Source of the DNA: Osedax fenrisi
Lineage: Eukaryota > Annelida > Polychaeta > Sabellida > Siboglinidae
Direction: 5' to 3'
NCBI GenBank assembly: GCA_964019155.1
Contig: OZ025244.1
Location: 15,526,893 to 15,590,892 of the forward strand
Length of the DNA stretch: 64,000 nt
Both the position numbers and the translations under genes were made by a program. This document shows, in pieces, positions 49,601 through 63,706 of the stretch; positions within the stretch are counted from its first letter, which is position 1; every line of letters starts with the position of its first letter. A model generated the notes under the pieces. The model was not told the origin of the DNA. It saw only the letters and a program-made list of their open reading frames with translations, and did no database searches.

Positions 49601-50349
49601 CTAACCACAACAGTGAAAATATACTATTATAGGCTCACTCGGGAAGTAATACAGCTAAAAAAAACCTATTAATATTAAAACTTAACATGTTAACACTCAA
49701 ATCATGTATTTTTCACTATTTCTGCCGTAGCTCGAATAATTTTAAACATAATAAGTCACAATTTATAAAATTATATTCTATTTTAATTATCTATTTAATA
49801 AAGTTAAAATTATTGAAATCGAATAATTATTGTAGATTTTGATTTTTTACATTACCGTATCGTATCACCTATGTTTAATAATTTATGTTTACATGGCGTA
49901 GATAGTAAATAATTAATAATAACTCGATTTTAATCGTTCGTGAACTTTTTCTCAATAATACGGGTAAATTAATTCCGATGTAAAAATTTGTATTCAGATA
50001 TTCAAACCGGAAGTACGATTTCGTAAATCTACGTAATGTATTCTAAATTAAAGAAACTCATTTTTACGAAATTATTTACCATCAAATTCTCCACGATAAA
50101 GTTTGTTATTAAAAATTTGCGTCGAATTTAAATTTTTCGATTACGTAAATCGACTAAAAAATGACACTATTTAACGATTATTGGTATCACGTGAATACAT
50201 ATTCAAAAAAGTAAATCATCTATTAAAACCCCGCTGCCCCACTTTATCACCTGTGGTTTTCCTTACGGAAAACGGATCTCGCGTTCGCGAGATCCTAATA
50301 CTTACACACACAGACACACACACAGACATTTTCGCTAATATAGTATAGA
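46625..50349 (-). mobile_element. Helitron element 9 (3,725 bp), composite with two 5' regions
   Basis: CTAG at 46625, 5' terminus at 50349. After the minisatellite (about 46715-48920) comes a 5' region (about 48921-49500) that stops short of its terminus. About 190 bp of minisatellite follow (49501-49690), then a second partial 5' region (49691-50349) reaching the real end. It is best read as a deletion fusion of two neighbouring elements. Confidence 0.88.
46715..48920. repeat. Helitron minisatellite array, element 9
   Basis: About 22 units of the 90/106-bp family; its left part shares variant order with the left part of element 6 (from about 33420). Confidence 0.92.
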
Positions 50350-53300
50350 CTAGGCGGTCGGGGCCCGGCTTCGCCCGTGATCGCGCGTAACGTTCACTTG
50401 ATGATGTAATGTACTTGGGAATTTTTATTAATATGTTTATATAGGTAAATTAAAACTTAAGCCAACAATAGTTAAAATATACATATATAGGTTCACTCGG
50501 GAAGTAATGCAGCTAAAAAACCTACACAAATTAAAACTTAACCCAACCTAACTAAAACTGTGAAAATAAAAATATAAATAAATATACTTTTATAGGTTCA
50601 CTCGGGAAGTAATGCATCTAAAAAAACCTACACAAATTAAAACTTAACCCAACCTAACCACAAAAATGAAAATAAAAATATAAATAAATATGCTTTTATA
50701 GGTTCACTCGGGAAGAAATGCAGCTAAAAAAACCTACACAAATTAAAACTTAACCCAACCTAACCACAACTGTGAAAATAACAATATAAATAAATATGCT
50801 TTTATAGGTTCATTCGGGAAGTAATGAAGCTAAAAAAAAACTACCAAAATTAAAACTTAACCCAACCTAACCACAACTGTGAAAATAAAAATATAAATAA
50901 ATATGCTTTTATAGGTTCACTCGGGAAGTAATGCAGCTAAAAAAAACCTACCAAAATTAAAACTTAACCCAACCTAACCACAACTGTGAAAAATTACTAA
51001 TACTCTAAAAGCAATGACCACACAAAGACATATATCAATATACTTGTATAGGCTCACTTGGGAAGTGATGCAGCTAAAAAAAAACACCAATATTAAAACT
51101 TAATCCAATCTAACCACAACTGTGAAAATATACTTATATAGGCTCACTCGGGAAGTAATGCAGTTAAAAAAAACCTACACAAATTAAAACTTAACCCAAC
51201 CTAACCACAATAGTGAAAATATACTTGTATAGTCTCACTCGGGAAGTAATGGAGCTAAAAAAAACCTAAGAAAATTAAAACTTAACCCAACCTAACCACA
51301 AAAATGAAAATAAAAATATAAATAAATATGCTTTTATAGGTTCACTTGGGAAGTGATGCAGCTAAAAAAAAACACCAATATTAAAACTTAACCCAACCTA
51401 ACCACAACTGTGAAAATAACAATATAAATAAATATGCTTGTATAGGTTCACTCGGGAAGTAATGCAGCTAAAAAAAACCTACCAAAATTAAAACTTAACC
51501 CAACCTAACCACAACTGTGAAAATAACAATATAAATAAATATGCTTTATGGGTTCACTCGGGAAGTAATGCAGCTAAAAAAAACCTACCAAAATTAAAAA
51601 TTAACCCAACCTAACCACAACTGTGAAAATAACAATATAATTACTATGCTTGTATAGACTCACTCAGGAAGTAATGTTGCTAAAAAAAACTACAAAAATT
51701 AAAACTTAACCCAACATAACCACAACTGTGAAAAATTACTAATACTCTAAAAGCAATGACCACACAAAGACATATATCAATATACTTGTATAGGCTCACT
51801 CGGGAAGTGATGCAGCTAAAAAAAACACCAATATTAAAACTTAATCCAATCTAACCACAACTGTGAAAATATACTTATATAGGCTCACTCGGGAAGTAAT
51901 GCAGTTAAAAAAACCTACACAAATTAAAACTTAACCCAACCTAACCACAATAGTGATAATATACTTGTATAGGCTCACTCGGGAAGTGATGCAGCTAAAA
52001 AAAACCACCAATATTAAAACTTAATCCAATCTAACCACAACTGTGAAAATAACAATATAAATGAATATGCTTTTATAGGTTCACTCGGGAAGTAATGCAG
52101 CTAAAAAAAACCTACACAAATTAAAACTTAACCCAACCTAACCACAACTGTGCAAATATAATTATATAGGCTCACTCGGGAAGTAATGCAGCTAAAAAAA
52201 CCTACACAAATTAAAACTTAACCCAACCTAACCACAACTGTGAAAATAACAATATAAATACATATGCTTGTATAGACTCACTCAGTAAGTAATGTTGCTA
52301 AAAAAACCTATCCAAATTAAAACTTAACTTAACCTAACCAAAACTGTGAAAATAACTAATACTCAAAATATCACACACAAATATAATAATACTTTTATAG
52401 GCTCACTCGGGAAGTGATGCAGCTAAAAAAAACACCAATATTAAAACTTAATCAAATCTAACAACACCAATGAAAATAACTAACACTCATAATATAAATG
52501 ACCACAAACACACACATATCACTATACTTTTAAAGCTTCACTCGGTATGTAATTCATATATAATTATAGAATAGATTTTAGAAAAAAACAAATTTTATAA
52601 ATCTATATTTTTTCTTTGACCATATATATGATGACATTTGGCGAAATAATAAAACAGAGATGGAAACCCTATTATTCATATTTTCATGATTTTTCTGATT
52701 TCATTACATGTATTTTCGTACTCGTAATCTGATGAATCCATATTTTATACGAAAATATTACCGGAAGTCGGTCAAATAGACTACTCTAAAATCATGTATT
52801 TTTCACTATTTCTGCCGTAGCTCGAAGAATATTAAACATAAGAAGTCCCAATATATAAAATTATATTCTATTTTAATTATCTATTTAATAAAGTTAAAAT
52901 TATTGAAATCGAATAATTATTGTGGATTTTGATTTTTTAACTCACCTAATTATATATTACGATTGTATCACCTATGTTTAATAATTTATTTTTACATGGC
53001 GTAGATAGGAAATAATTAATATTAATTCGATTTTACATATTAGTAAATTTCACCTCAATAATACGGGTAAATTAATTCCGATGCAACAATTGTTATTTAA
53101 ATATTCACACCGGAAGTACGATTTCGTAAATCTACGTAATGTATTCTAAATTAAAGAAATTCATTTTTACGAAATTATTTACCATCAAATTATTCACGAT
53201 AAAGTTTGTTATTAAATATTTGCGTCGAATTTAAATTTTTCGATTACGTAAATCGACTAAAAAATGACACTATTTAACGATTATTGGTATCACGTGAATA

Positions 53301-53452
53301 CATATTCAAAAAAGTAAATCATCTATTAAAACCCCGCTGCCCCACTTTATCACCTGAGGTTTTCCTTACGGAAAACGGATCTCGCGTTCGCGAGATCCTA
53401 ATACTTACACACACAGACACACACACAGACAACTTCGCTCTTATAGTATAGA
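50350..53452 (-). mobile_element. Helitron element 10 (3,103 bp), first with the second 3'-end type
   Basis: CTAG at 50350, 5' terminus at 53452. From this element rightwards the 3' end reads GTAATGTACTTGGGAATTTT followed by ATTAATATGTTTATA, instead of the doubled TGATGTAATGTACTCGGGA of elements 1-9. Minisatellite at about 50480-52545; no coding sequence. Its array shares blocks with element 6. Confidence 0.92.
50480..52545. repeat. Helitron minisatellite array, element 10
   Basis: About 21 units; contains the GTGAAAAATTACTAATACTC marker twice (about 50986 and 51729). Confidence 0.92.
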
Positions 53453-54854
53453 CTAGGCGGTCGGGGCCCGGCTTCGCCCGTGATCGCGCGTAACGTTCAC
53501 TTAGTGATGTAATGTACTTGGGAATTTTTATTAATATGTTTATACAGCTAAAAAAAACCTCCAAAAATTAAAACTTAACCCAACCTAACCACAACCGTGA
53601 CAATATACTTGTATAGGTTCACTCGAGAAGTAATGCAGCTAAAAAAAACCTCCACAAATTAAAACTTAACCCAACCTAACCCCAACAGTGAAAATATAAT
53701 TGTATAGGCTCACATGGGAAGTAATGCAGCTAAAAAAAAACCTCACACAATTAAAACTTAACCCAACCTAACCACAACAGTGAAAATATACTTTTATATG
53801 CTCACTCGGGAAGTAATGCAGCTAAAAAAACCTCCACAAATTAAAACTTAGCCCAACATAACCACAACAGTGAAAATATACTTTTATAAGCTCATTCGGG
53901 AAGTAATGCAGCTAAAAAAACTTCCACAAATTTAAACTTAACCCAACCTAACCACAACAGTGAAAATATACTTTTATAAGCTCACTCGGGAAGTAATGCA
54001 GCTAAAAAAACCTCCAAAAATTAAAACTTAACCCAACCTAACCACAACAGTGAAAATATACTTTTATATGCTCACTCGGGAAGTAATGCAGCTAAAAAAA
54101 CCTCCACAAATTAAAACTTAGCCCAACATAACCACAACAGTTAAAATATACTTTTATAAGCTCATTCGGGAAGTAATGCAGCTAAAAAAACATCCAAAAA
54201 TTAAAACTTAACCCAACCTAACCATAACTGTGAAAATAACAATATAAATAAATATGCTTTAATAGGTTCACTCGGGAATTAATGAAGCTAAAAAAAACCT
54301 ACACAAATTAAAACTTAACCCAACCTAACAACAACCGTGACAATATACTTTTATAGGCTCACTCGAGAAGTAATGCAGCTAAAAAAAACCTCCAACAATT
54401 TAAAATCAACCCAACCTAACCACAACTGTAAAAATAACAATATAAATAAATATGCTTTATAGGCTCACTTGAGAAGTAATGCAGCTAAAAAAAACCTCCA
54501 AAATTAAAACTTAACCCAACCTAACCACAACATTGAAAATATACTTTTATAGGCTCACTCGGGAAGTAATTCAGCTAAAAAAACCTACCAAAATTAAAAC
54601 TTAACCCAACCTAACCACAACCGTGAAAAGCTACTTGTATAGGCAAACTCTGGAAGTAATGCAGATAAAAAAAACCTCCAAAAATTTAAACTTAACCCAA
54701 CCTTACCACAACTGTGAAAATAACAATATAAATAAATATACTTTTATAGGCTCACTCGGGAAGTAATGCAGCTAAAAAAAACCTACACAAATTAAAACTT
54801 AACCCAACCTAATCACAACTGTGAAAATAACTATAACTAAAAATATCAATGACC

Positions 54855-54905
<51 letters not shown>

Positions 54906-55816
54906 TGTATATGCTCACTCGGTATGTATTGCATATATAATTATATAATAGATTTTATAAAAAATATTTTTTTATAAATCTATATTTTTTCTTTGACCAT
55001 ATATATGATGACATTTGGCGAAATAATAAAACAGAGATGGAAACCCTATTATTCATATTTTCATGATTTTTCTGATTTTATTACATGTATTTTCGTACTC
55101 CTAATCTGATGAATCCATAATTTATATGAAAATATGACCGGAAGTGGGTCAAATAGACTACTCTAAAATCCTGTATTTTTCACTTTTTCGGCCGTAGCTC
55201 TAAGAATATTAAATATAAGAAGTCCCAATTCATAAAATTATATTCTATTTTAATTATATATTTAATAAAGTTAAAATTAGTGAAATCGAATAATTATTGT
55301 AGATTTTGATTTTTTACATCAACGTATCGTATCACATATGTTTAATAATTTATTTTTACATGGCGTAGATAGGAAATAATTAATATTAACTCGATTTTAC
55401 ATATTAGTAAATTTCACCTCAATAATACGGGTAAATAAATTGCGATGCAACAATTTTTATTCAGATATTCAAACCGGAAGTACGATTTCGTAAATCTACG
55501 TAATGTATTCGAAATTAAAGAAACTCATTTTTACGAAATTATTTACCATCAAATTCTCCACGATAATGTTTGTTATTAAAAATTTGCGTCGAATTTAAAT
55601 TTTTCGATTACGTAAATCGACTAAAAAATGACATTATTTAACGATTATTGGTATCGCGCGAATACATATTCAAAAAAGTAAATCATCTATTAAAACCCCG
55701 CTGCCCCACTTTATCACCTGTGGTTTTCCTTACGGAAAACGGATCTCGCGTTCGCGAGATCCTAATACTTACACACACAGACACACACACAGACATTTTC
55801 GCTAATATAGTATAGA
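53453..55816 (-). mobile_element. Helitron element 11 (2,364 bp), twin of element 14
   Basis: CTAG at 53453, 5' terminus at 55816. Minisatellite at about 53545-54925 ending in a long AT run (54861-54902), then the 5' region. It aligns with element 14 at a constant 7,888-bp offset up to the AT run, where a 2-bp length difference occurs. Confidence 0.92.
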
Positions 55817-58273
55817 CTAGGCGGTCGGGGCCCGGCTTCGCCCGTGTTCGCGCGTAACGTTCACTTAGTGATGTAATGTACTTGGGAATTTTTATTAATA
55901 TGTTTATACAGCTAAAAAAAACCTCCAAAAATTAAAACTTAACCCAACCTAACCATAACCGTGACAATATACTTTTATAGGATCACTCGGGAAGTAATGC
56001 AGCTAAAAAAAACCTACCAATATTAAAACTTAACCCAACCTAATCACAACAGTGAAAATATACTTTTATAGGCTCACATTGGATGTAATGCAACTAAAAA
56101 AAACCTCCACAAATTAAAACTTAACCCAACCTAACCACAACAGTGAAAATATACTTTTATAGGCTCACTCGGGAAGTAATGCGGCTAAAAAAACCTACAC
56201 AAATTAAAACCTAATCCAACATAACCACAACTGTTAAAATAACAATATAAATTAATATGCTTTTATAGGCTCACTCGGGAAGTAATGCAGCTAAAAAAAA
56301 CCACCAAAATTAAAACTTAACCCAACCTAACCACAACCGTGAAAATATACTTGTATATACATACTCGGGAAGTAATGCAGCTAACAAAAACCACCAAAAT
56401 TAAAACTTAACCCAACCTAACCCACAACTGTGAAAATAACAATATAAATAAATAATCTTGTATAGGCTCACTCGGGAAGTAATGCAGCTAAAAAAAACCT
56501 ACACAAATTAAATCTTAACCCAACCTAACCACAACTGTGCAAATATAATTGTATAGGCTCACATGGGAAGTAATGTAGCTAAAAAAAACCTCCATAAATT
56601 AAAACTTAACCCAACCTAACCACAACTGTAAAAACATAATTGTATAGGTTCACTCGGGAAGTAATGCAGCTAAAAAAACCTACCAAAATTAAAACTTAAC
56701 CCAACCTAACCACAACTGTGAAAATAACTATATAAATAAATATACTTTTATAGGTTCACTCGGGAAGTAATGCATCTAAAAAAAACCTACCAAAATTAAA
56801 ACTTAACCCAACCTAACCACAACTGTGAAAATAATAATATAAATAAATATGCTTTTATAGGTTCACTCGGGAAGTAATGCAGCTAAAAAAAACCACCAAA
56901 ATTAAAACTTAACCCAACCTAACCACAACCGTGAAAATATACTTGTATATACATACTCGGGAAATAATGCAGCTAAAAAAAACCACCAATATTAAAACTT
57001 AATCCAACCTAACCACAACTGTGAAAATATAATTTGATAGGCTCACATGGGAAGTAATGCAGCTAAAAAAAACCTCCACAAATTAAAACTTAACCCAACC
57101 TAACCATAACAGTGAAAATATACTTTTATAGGCTCACTCGAGAATGAATGCAGCTAAAAAAAACCTACACAAATTAAAACTTAACCCAACCTAACCACAA
57201 CTGTGAAAATATCCTTGTATAGGCTCACTCGGGAAGTAATGCAGCTACAAAATATCTACCAATATTAAAACTGAACCCAACCTACATACAACAGTGACAA
57301 TAACTAAAACTAAAAATATCAATGACCACATAGACATATATATATATATATATATATATGCTTGTATAGTCTCACTCGGTATGTAATGCATATATAATTA
57401 TAGAATAGATTTTAGAAAAAATATTTTTTTATAAATCTATATTTTTTTCTTTGACCATATATATGATGACATTTGGCGAAATATTAAAACCGAGATGAAA
57501 ACCTTATTATTCATATTTTCATGATTTTTCTGATTTTATTACATGTATTTTCATACTCCTAATCTGATGAATACATAATTTATATGAAAATATGACTGGA
57601 AGTCGGTCAAATAGACTACTCTCAAATCATGTATTTTTCACTTTTTCGGCCGTAGCTCGAAGAATATTAAACATAAGAAGTCCCAATTTATAAAATTATA
57701 TTCTATTTTAATTATCTATTTAATAAAGTTAAAATTATTGAAATCGAATAAATATTGTAGATTTGATTTTTCACATCACCGTATCGTATCACCTATGTTT
57801 AATAATTTATGTTTACATGGCGTAGATAGGAAATAATTAATATTAACTCGATTTTACATATTATTGAACTTTTTCTCAACAATACGGGTAAATTAATTCC
57901 GATTTAAAAATGTGTATTCATAAATTCAAACCGGAAGTACCATTTCGTAAATCTACGTAATGTATTCGAAATTAAAGAAATTCATTTTTACGAAATTATT
58001 TACGATAAAATTCTCCACGATAATGTTTGTTATTAAAAATTTGCGTCGAATTTAAATTTTTCGATTACGTAAATCGACTAAAAAATGACACTATTTAACG
58101 ATATTTGGTATCGTGTGAATACATATTCAAAAAAGTAAATCATCTATTAAAACCCCGCTGCCCCACTTTATCACCTGAGGTTTTCCTTACGGAAAACGGA
58201 TCTCGCGTTCGCGAGATCCTAATACTTACACACACAGACACACACACAGACATTTTCGCTAATATAGTATAGA
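55817..58273 (-). mobile_element. Helitron element 12 (2,457 bp), non-autonomous
   Basis: CTAG at 55817, 5' terminus at 58273. Minisatellite at about 55905-57385, TA run at about 57339-57358, 5' region at 57386-58273. Second 3'-end type. No coding sequence. Confidence 0.92.
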
Positions 58274-61200
58274 CTAGGCGGTCGGGGCCCGGCTTCGCCC
58301 GTGATCGCGCGTAACGTTCACTTGATGATGTAATGTACTTGGGAATGTTTATTAATATGTTTATATAGGTACTATAACTTAAAATATCAATGACACATAC
58401 ACACATTTATCAATATGCTTTTATAGGTTCACTCGGGATGTAATGCAGCTAAAAAAAACCTCCACAAATTAAAACTTAACCCAACCTAACCAAAACTGTG
58501 AAAATAACAATATAAATAAATATGCTTTTATAGGTTCATTCGGGAAGTAATGAAGCTAAAAAAAAACTACCAAAATTAAAAATTAACCCAACCTAACCAC
58601 AACTTTGAAAATAACAATATAAATAAATATGCTTTTATAGGTTCACTCGGGAAGTAATGCAGCTAAAAAAAACCTACCAAAATTAAAACTTAACCCAACC
58701 TAACCACAACTGTGAAAAATTACTAATACTCTAAAAGCAATGACCACACAAAGACATATATCAATATACTTGTATAGGCTCACTTGGGAAGTGATGCAGC
58801 TAAAAAAAACACCAATATTAAAACTTAATCCAATCTAACCACAACTGTGAAAATATACTTATATAGGCTCACTCGGGAAGTAATGCAGTTAAAAAAAACC
58901 TACACAAATTAAAACTTAACCCAACCTAACCACAATAGTGAAAATATACTTTTATAGTCTCACTCGGGAAGTAATGGAGCTAAAAAAAACCTAAGAAAAT
59001 TAAAACTTAACCCAATCTAATAACAACTGTGAAAATAACAATATAAATAAATATGCTTTTATAGGCTCACTCGGGAATTAATGCAGTTAAAAAAAACCAC
59101 CAATATTAAAACTTAATCCAATCTAACCACAACTGTGAAAATAACAATATAAATGAATATGCTTTTATAGGTTCACTCGGGAAGTAATGCAGCTAAAAAA
59201 AACCTACACAAATTAAAACTTAACCCAACCTAACCACAACTGTGAAAATAACAATATAAATAAATATGCTTTTATAGGTTCACTCGGGAAGTAATGCAGC
59301 TAAAAAAACCTACACAAATTAAAACTTAACCCAACCTAACCACAACTGTGAAAATAACAATATAAATAAATATGTTTTTATAGGTTAACTCGGGAAGTAA
59401 TGCAGCTAAAAAAAACCTACCAAAATTAAAAATTAACCCAACCTAACCACAACTGTGAAAATAACAATATAAATAAATATGCTTTTATAGGTTCACTCGG
59501 GAAGTAATTCAGCTAAAAAAAACCTACCAAAATTAAAACTTAACCCAACCTAACCACAACTGTGAAAATAACAATATAAATAAATATGCTTTTATATGCT
59601 CACTCGGGAAGTAATGCAGCTAAAAAAACCTCCACAAATTAAAAAAATTAGCTAAAAAAATCACCAATATTAAAACTTAATCCAATCTAACCACAACTGT
59701 GAATATAACTATATAAATAAATATGTTTATATAGGTTCAATTGGGTAGTAATGTAGCTAAAAAAAACCTACACAAATTAAAACTTAACACAACCTAACCA
59801 CAACAGTGAAAATATACTTGTATAAGCTCACTCGGGAAGTAATGCAGCTAAAAAAATCCTCCACAAATTAAAACTTAACCCAACCTAACCACAACCGTTA
59901 TAATATACTTTTATAGGCTCACTCGAGAAGTAATTCAGCTAAAAAAAACCTCCACAAATTTAAACTTAACCCAACCTATCCATAACTGTAAAAATAACAA
60001 TATAAATAAATATGAAGTTATAGTCTCACTCGGGAAGTAATGCAGCTACAAAAAAACCTCCAAACATTAAAACTTAACCCAACCTAACCATAACAGTGAA
60101 AATATACTTTTATAGTCTCACTCGGGAAGTAATGCAGCTAAAAAAATCTCCAAAAATTAAAACGTAACCAAACCTAACCACAACCGTGACAATATACTTT
60201 TATAGGCTCACTCGAGAAGTAATGCAGCTAAAAAAAAACTCCACAAATTAAAACTTAATCCAATCTAACCACAACTATGAAAATAACTATATAAATAAAA
60301 ATGCTTTTATAGGCTCACTCGGGAGGTAATGCAGCTAAAAAAAACCACCAATATTAAAACGTAATCCAATCTAACCACAACTGTGTACATATCCTAGGGT
60401 CACTCGGGAAGTAATGCATCTAAAAAAAACATACACAAATTAAAACTTAACCCAACCTAACCACAACAGTAAAAATATACTTTTATTAGCTAACTCGGGA
60501 AGTAATGCAGCTAAAAAAAACCTACACAAATTAAAACTTAACCCAACCTAATCACAACTGTGAAAATATCCTTGTATAGGCTCACTCGGGAAGTAATGCA
60601 GCTAAAAAAAACCTACACAAATTAAAACTTAACCCAACCTGAACTAAACTGTTAAAATAATACTCAAAATATAATTTAACATACATACATATACATACAT
60701 ATATCATTATGCTTATATTGGTTCACTCGGGAAGTAATGCAGCTAAAAAAAACCACCAATATTAAAACTTAATACAATCTAACCACAACTGTGCAAATAT
60801 CCTTGTATAGTCTTACTCGGGAAGTAATTCAGATAAAAAAAACCAACGTATCGTATCACCTATGTTTAATAATTTATGTTTACATGGCGTAGATAGGAAA
60901 TAATTAATATTAACTCGATTTTACATATTCTTGAATTTCACCTCAATAATACGGGTAAATAAATTGCGATGCAACAATTGTTATTTCGATATACAAACCG
61001 GAAGTACCATTTCGTAAATCTACGTAATGTATTCTAAATTAAAGAAACTCATTTTTACGAAATTATTTACCATCAAATTATTCACGATAAAGTTTGTTAT
61101 TAAAAATTTGCGTCGAATTTAAATTTTTCGATTACGTAAATCGACTAAAAAATGACACTATTTAACGATTATTGGTATCACGTGAATACATATTCAAAAA

Positions 61201-61340
61201 AGTAAATCATCTATTAAAACCCCGCTGCCCCACTTTATCACCCGACGTTTTCCTTACGGAAAACGGATCTCGCGTTCGCGAGATCCTAATACTTACACAC
61301 ACAGACACACACACAGACAACTTCGCTCTTATAGTATAGA
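58274..61340 (-). mobile_element. Helitron element 13 (3,067 bp), with shortened 5' region
   Basis: CTAG at 58274, 5' terminus at 61340. Minisatellite at about 58420-60840 joins the 5' region at CGTATCGTATCACC, so roughly 400 bp of the usual 5' region is missing. The left array repeats blocks of element 6 (marker at about 58710). Confidence 0.92.
58420..60840. repeat. Helitron minisatellite array, element 13
   Basis: About 24 units of the 90/106-bp family. Confidence 0.92.
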
Positions 61341-62742
61341 CTAGGCGGTCGGGGCCCGGCTTCGCCCGTGATCGCGCGTAACGTTCACTTAGTGATGTAA
61401 TGTACTTGGGAATTTTTATTAATATGTTTATACAGCTAAAAAAAACCTCCAAAAATTAAAACTTAACCCAACCTAACCACAACCGTGACAATATACTTGT
61501 ATAGGTTCACTCGAGAAGTAATGCAGCTAAAAAAAACCTCCACAAATTAAAACTTAACCCAACCTAACCCCAACAGTGAAAATATAATTGTATAGGCTCA
61601 CATGGGAAGTAATGCAGCTAAAAAAAAACCTCACACAATTAAAACTTAACCCAACCTAACCACAACAGTGAAAATATACTTTTATATGCTCACTCGGGAA
61701 GTAATGCAGCTAAAAAAACCTCCACAAATTAAAACTTAGCCCAACATAACCACAACAGTGAAAATATACTTTTATAAGCTCATTCGGGAAGTAATGCAGC
61801 TAAAAAAACTTCCACAAATTTAAACTTAACCCAACCTAACCACAACAGTGAAAATATACTTTTATAAGCTCACTCGGGAAGTAATGCAGCTAAAAAAACC
61901 TCCAAAAATTAAAACTTAACCCAACCTAACCACAACAGTGAAAATATACTTTTATATGCTCACTCGGGAAGTAATGCAGCTAAAAAAACCTCCACAAATT
62001 AAAACTTAGCCCAACATAACCACAACAGTTAAAATATACTTTTATAAGCTCATTCGGGAAGTAATGCAGCTAAAAAAACATCCAAAAATTAAAACTTAAC
62101 CCAACCTAACCATAACTGTGAAAATAACAATATAAATAAATATGCTTTAATAGGTTCACTCGGGAATTAATGAAGCTAAAAAAAACCTACACAAATTAAA
62201 ACTTAACCCAACCTAACAACAACCGTGACAATATACTTTTATAGGCTCACTCGAGAAGTAATGCAGCTAAAAAAAACCTCCAACAATTTAAAATCAACCC
62301 AACCTAACCACAACTGTAAAAATAACAATATAAATAAATATGCTTTATAGGCTCACTTGAGAAGTAATGCAGCTAAAAAAAACCTCCAAAATTAAAACTT
62401 AACCCAACCTAACCACAACATTGAAAATATACTTTTATAGGCTCACTCGGGAAGTAATTCAGCTAAAAAAACCTACCAAAATTAAAACTTAACCCAACCT
62501 AACCACAACCGTGAAAAGCTACTTGTATAGGCAAACTCTGGAAGTAATGCAGATAAAAAAAACCTCCAAAAATTTAAACTTAACCCAACCTTACCACAAC
62601 TGTGAAAATAACAATATAAATAAATATACTTTTATAGGCTCACTCGGGAAGTAATGCAGCTAAAAAAAACCTACACAAATTAAAACTTAACCCAACCTAA
62701 TCACAACTGTGAAAATAACTATAACTAAAAATATCAATGACC

Positions 62743-62795
<53 letters not shown>

Positions 62796-63706
62796 TGTAT
62801 ATGCTCACTCGGTATGTATTGCATATATAATTATATAATAGATTTTATAAAAAATATTTTTTTATAAATCTATATTTTTTCTTTGACCATATATATGATG
62901 ACATTTGGCGAAATAATAAAACAGAGATGGAAACCCTATTATTCATATTTTCATGATTTTTCTGATTTTATTACATGTATTTTCGTACTCCTAATCTGAT
63001 GAATCCATAATTTATATGAAAATATGACCGGAAGTGGGTCAAATAGACTACTCTAAAATCCTGTATTTTTCACTTTTTCGGCCGTAGCTCTAAGAATATT
63101 AAATATAAGAAGTCCCAATTCATAAAATTATATTCTATTTTAATTATATATTTAATAAAGTTAAAATTAGTGAAATCGAATAATTATTGTAGATTTTGAT
63201 TTTTTACATCAACGTATCGTATCACATATGTTTAATAATTTATTTTTACATGGCGTAGATAGGAAATAATTAATATTAACTCGATTTTACATATTAGTAA
63301 ATTTCACCTCAATAATACGGGTAAATAAATTGCGATGCAACAATTTTTATTCAGATATTCAAACCGGAAGTACGATTTCGTAAATCTACGTAATGTATTC
63401 GAAATTAAAGAAACTCATTTTTACGAAATTATTTACCATCAAATTCTCCACGATAATGTTTGTTATTAAAAATTTGCGTCGAATTTAAATTTTTCGATTA
63501 CGTAAATCGACTAAAAAATGACATTATTTAACGATTATTGGTATCGCGCGAATACATATTCAAAAAAGTAAATCATCTATTAAAACCCCGCTGCCCCACT
63601 TTATCACCTGTGGTTTTCCTTACGGAAAACGGATCTCGCGTTCGCGAGATCCTAATACTTACACACACAGACACACACACAGACATTTTCGCTAATATAG
63701 TATAGA
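61341..63706 (-). mobile_element. Helitron element 14 (2,366 bp), twin of element 11
   Basis: CTAG at 61341, 5' terminus at 63706. Near-identical to element 11; by eye the length difference is one AT dinucleotide in the AT run (62749-62792). No coding sequence. Confidence 0.92.

Noticed and set aside
53319..53564. Minus ORFs of 81-92 aa recurring at several junctions (29134, 33081, 53319, 55683, 58140, 61207) with shared sequence SERYARSRAKPGPDR
   Set aside because: They cross the boundary between two Helitrons and simply translate the conserved terminal sequences and CA-repeat. There is no domain, and other junctions lack the ORF. Treated as by-products of conserved ends.
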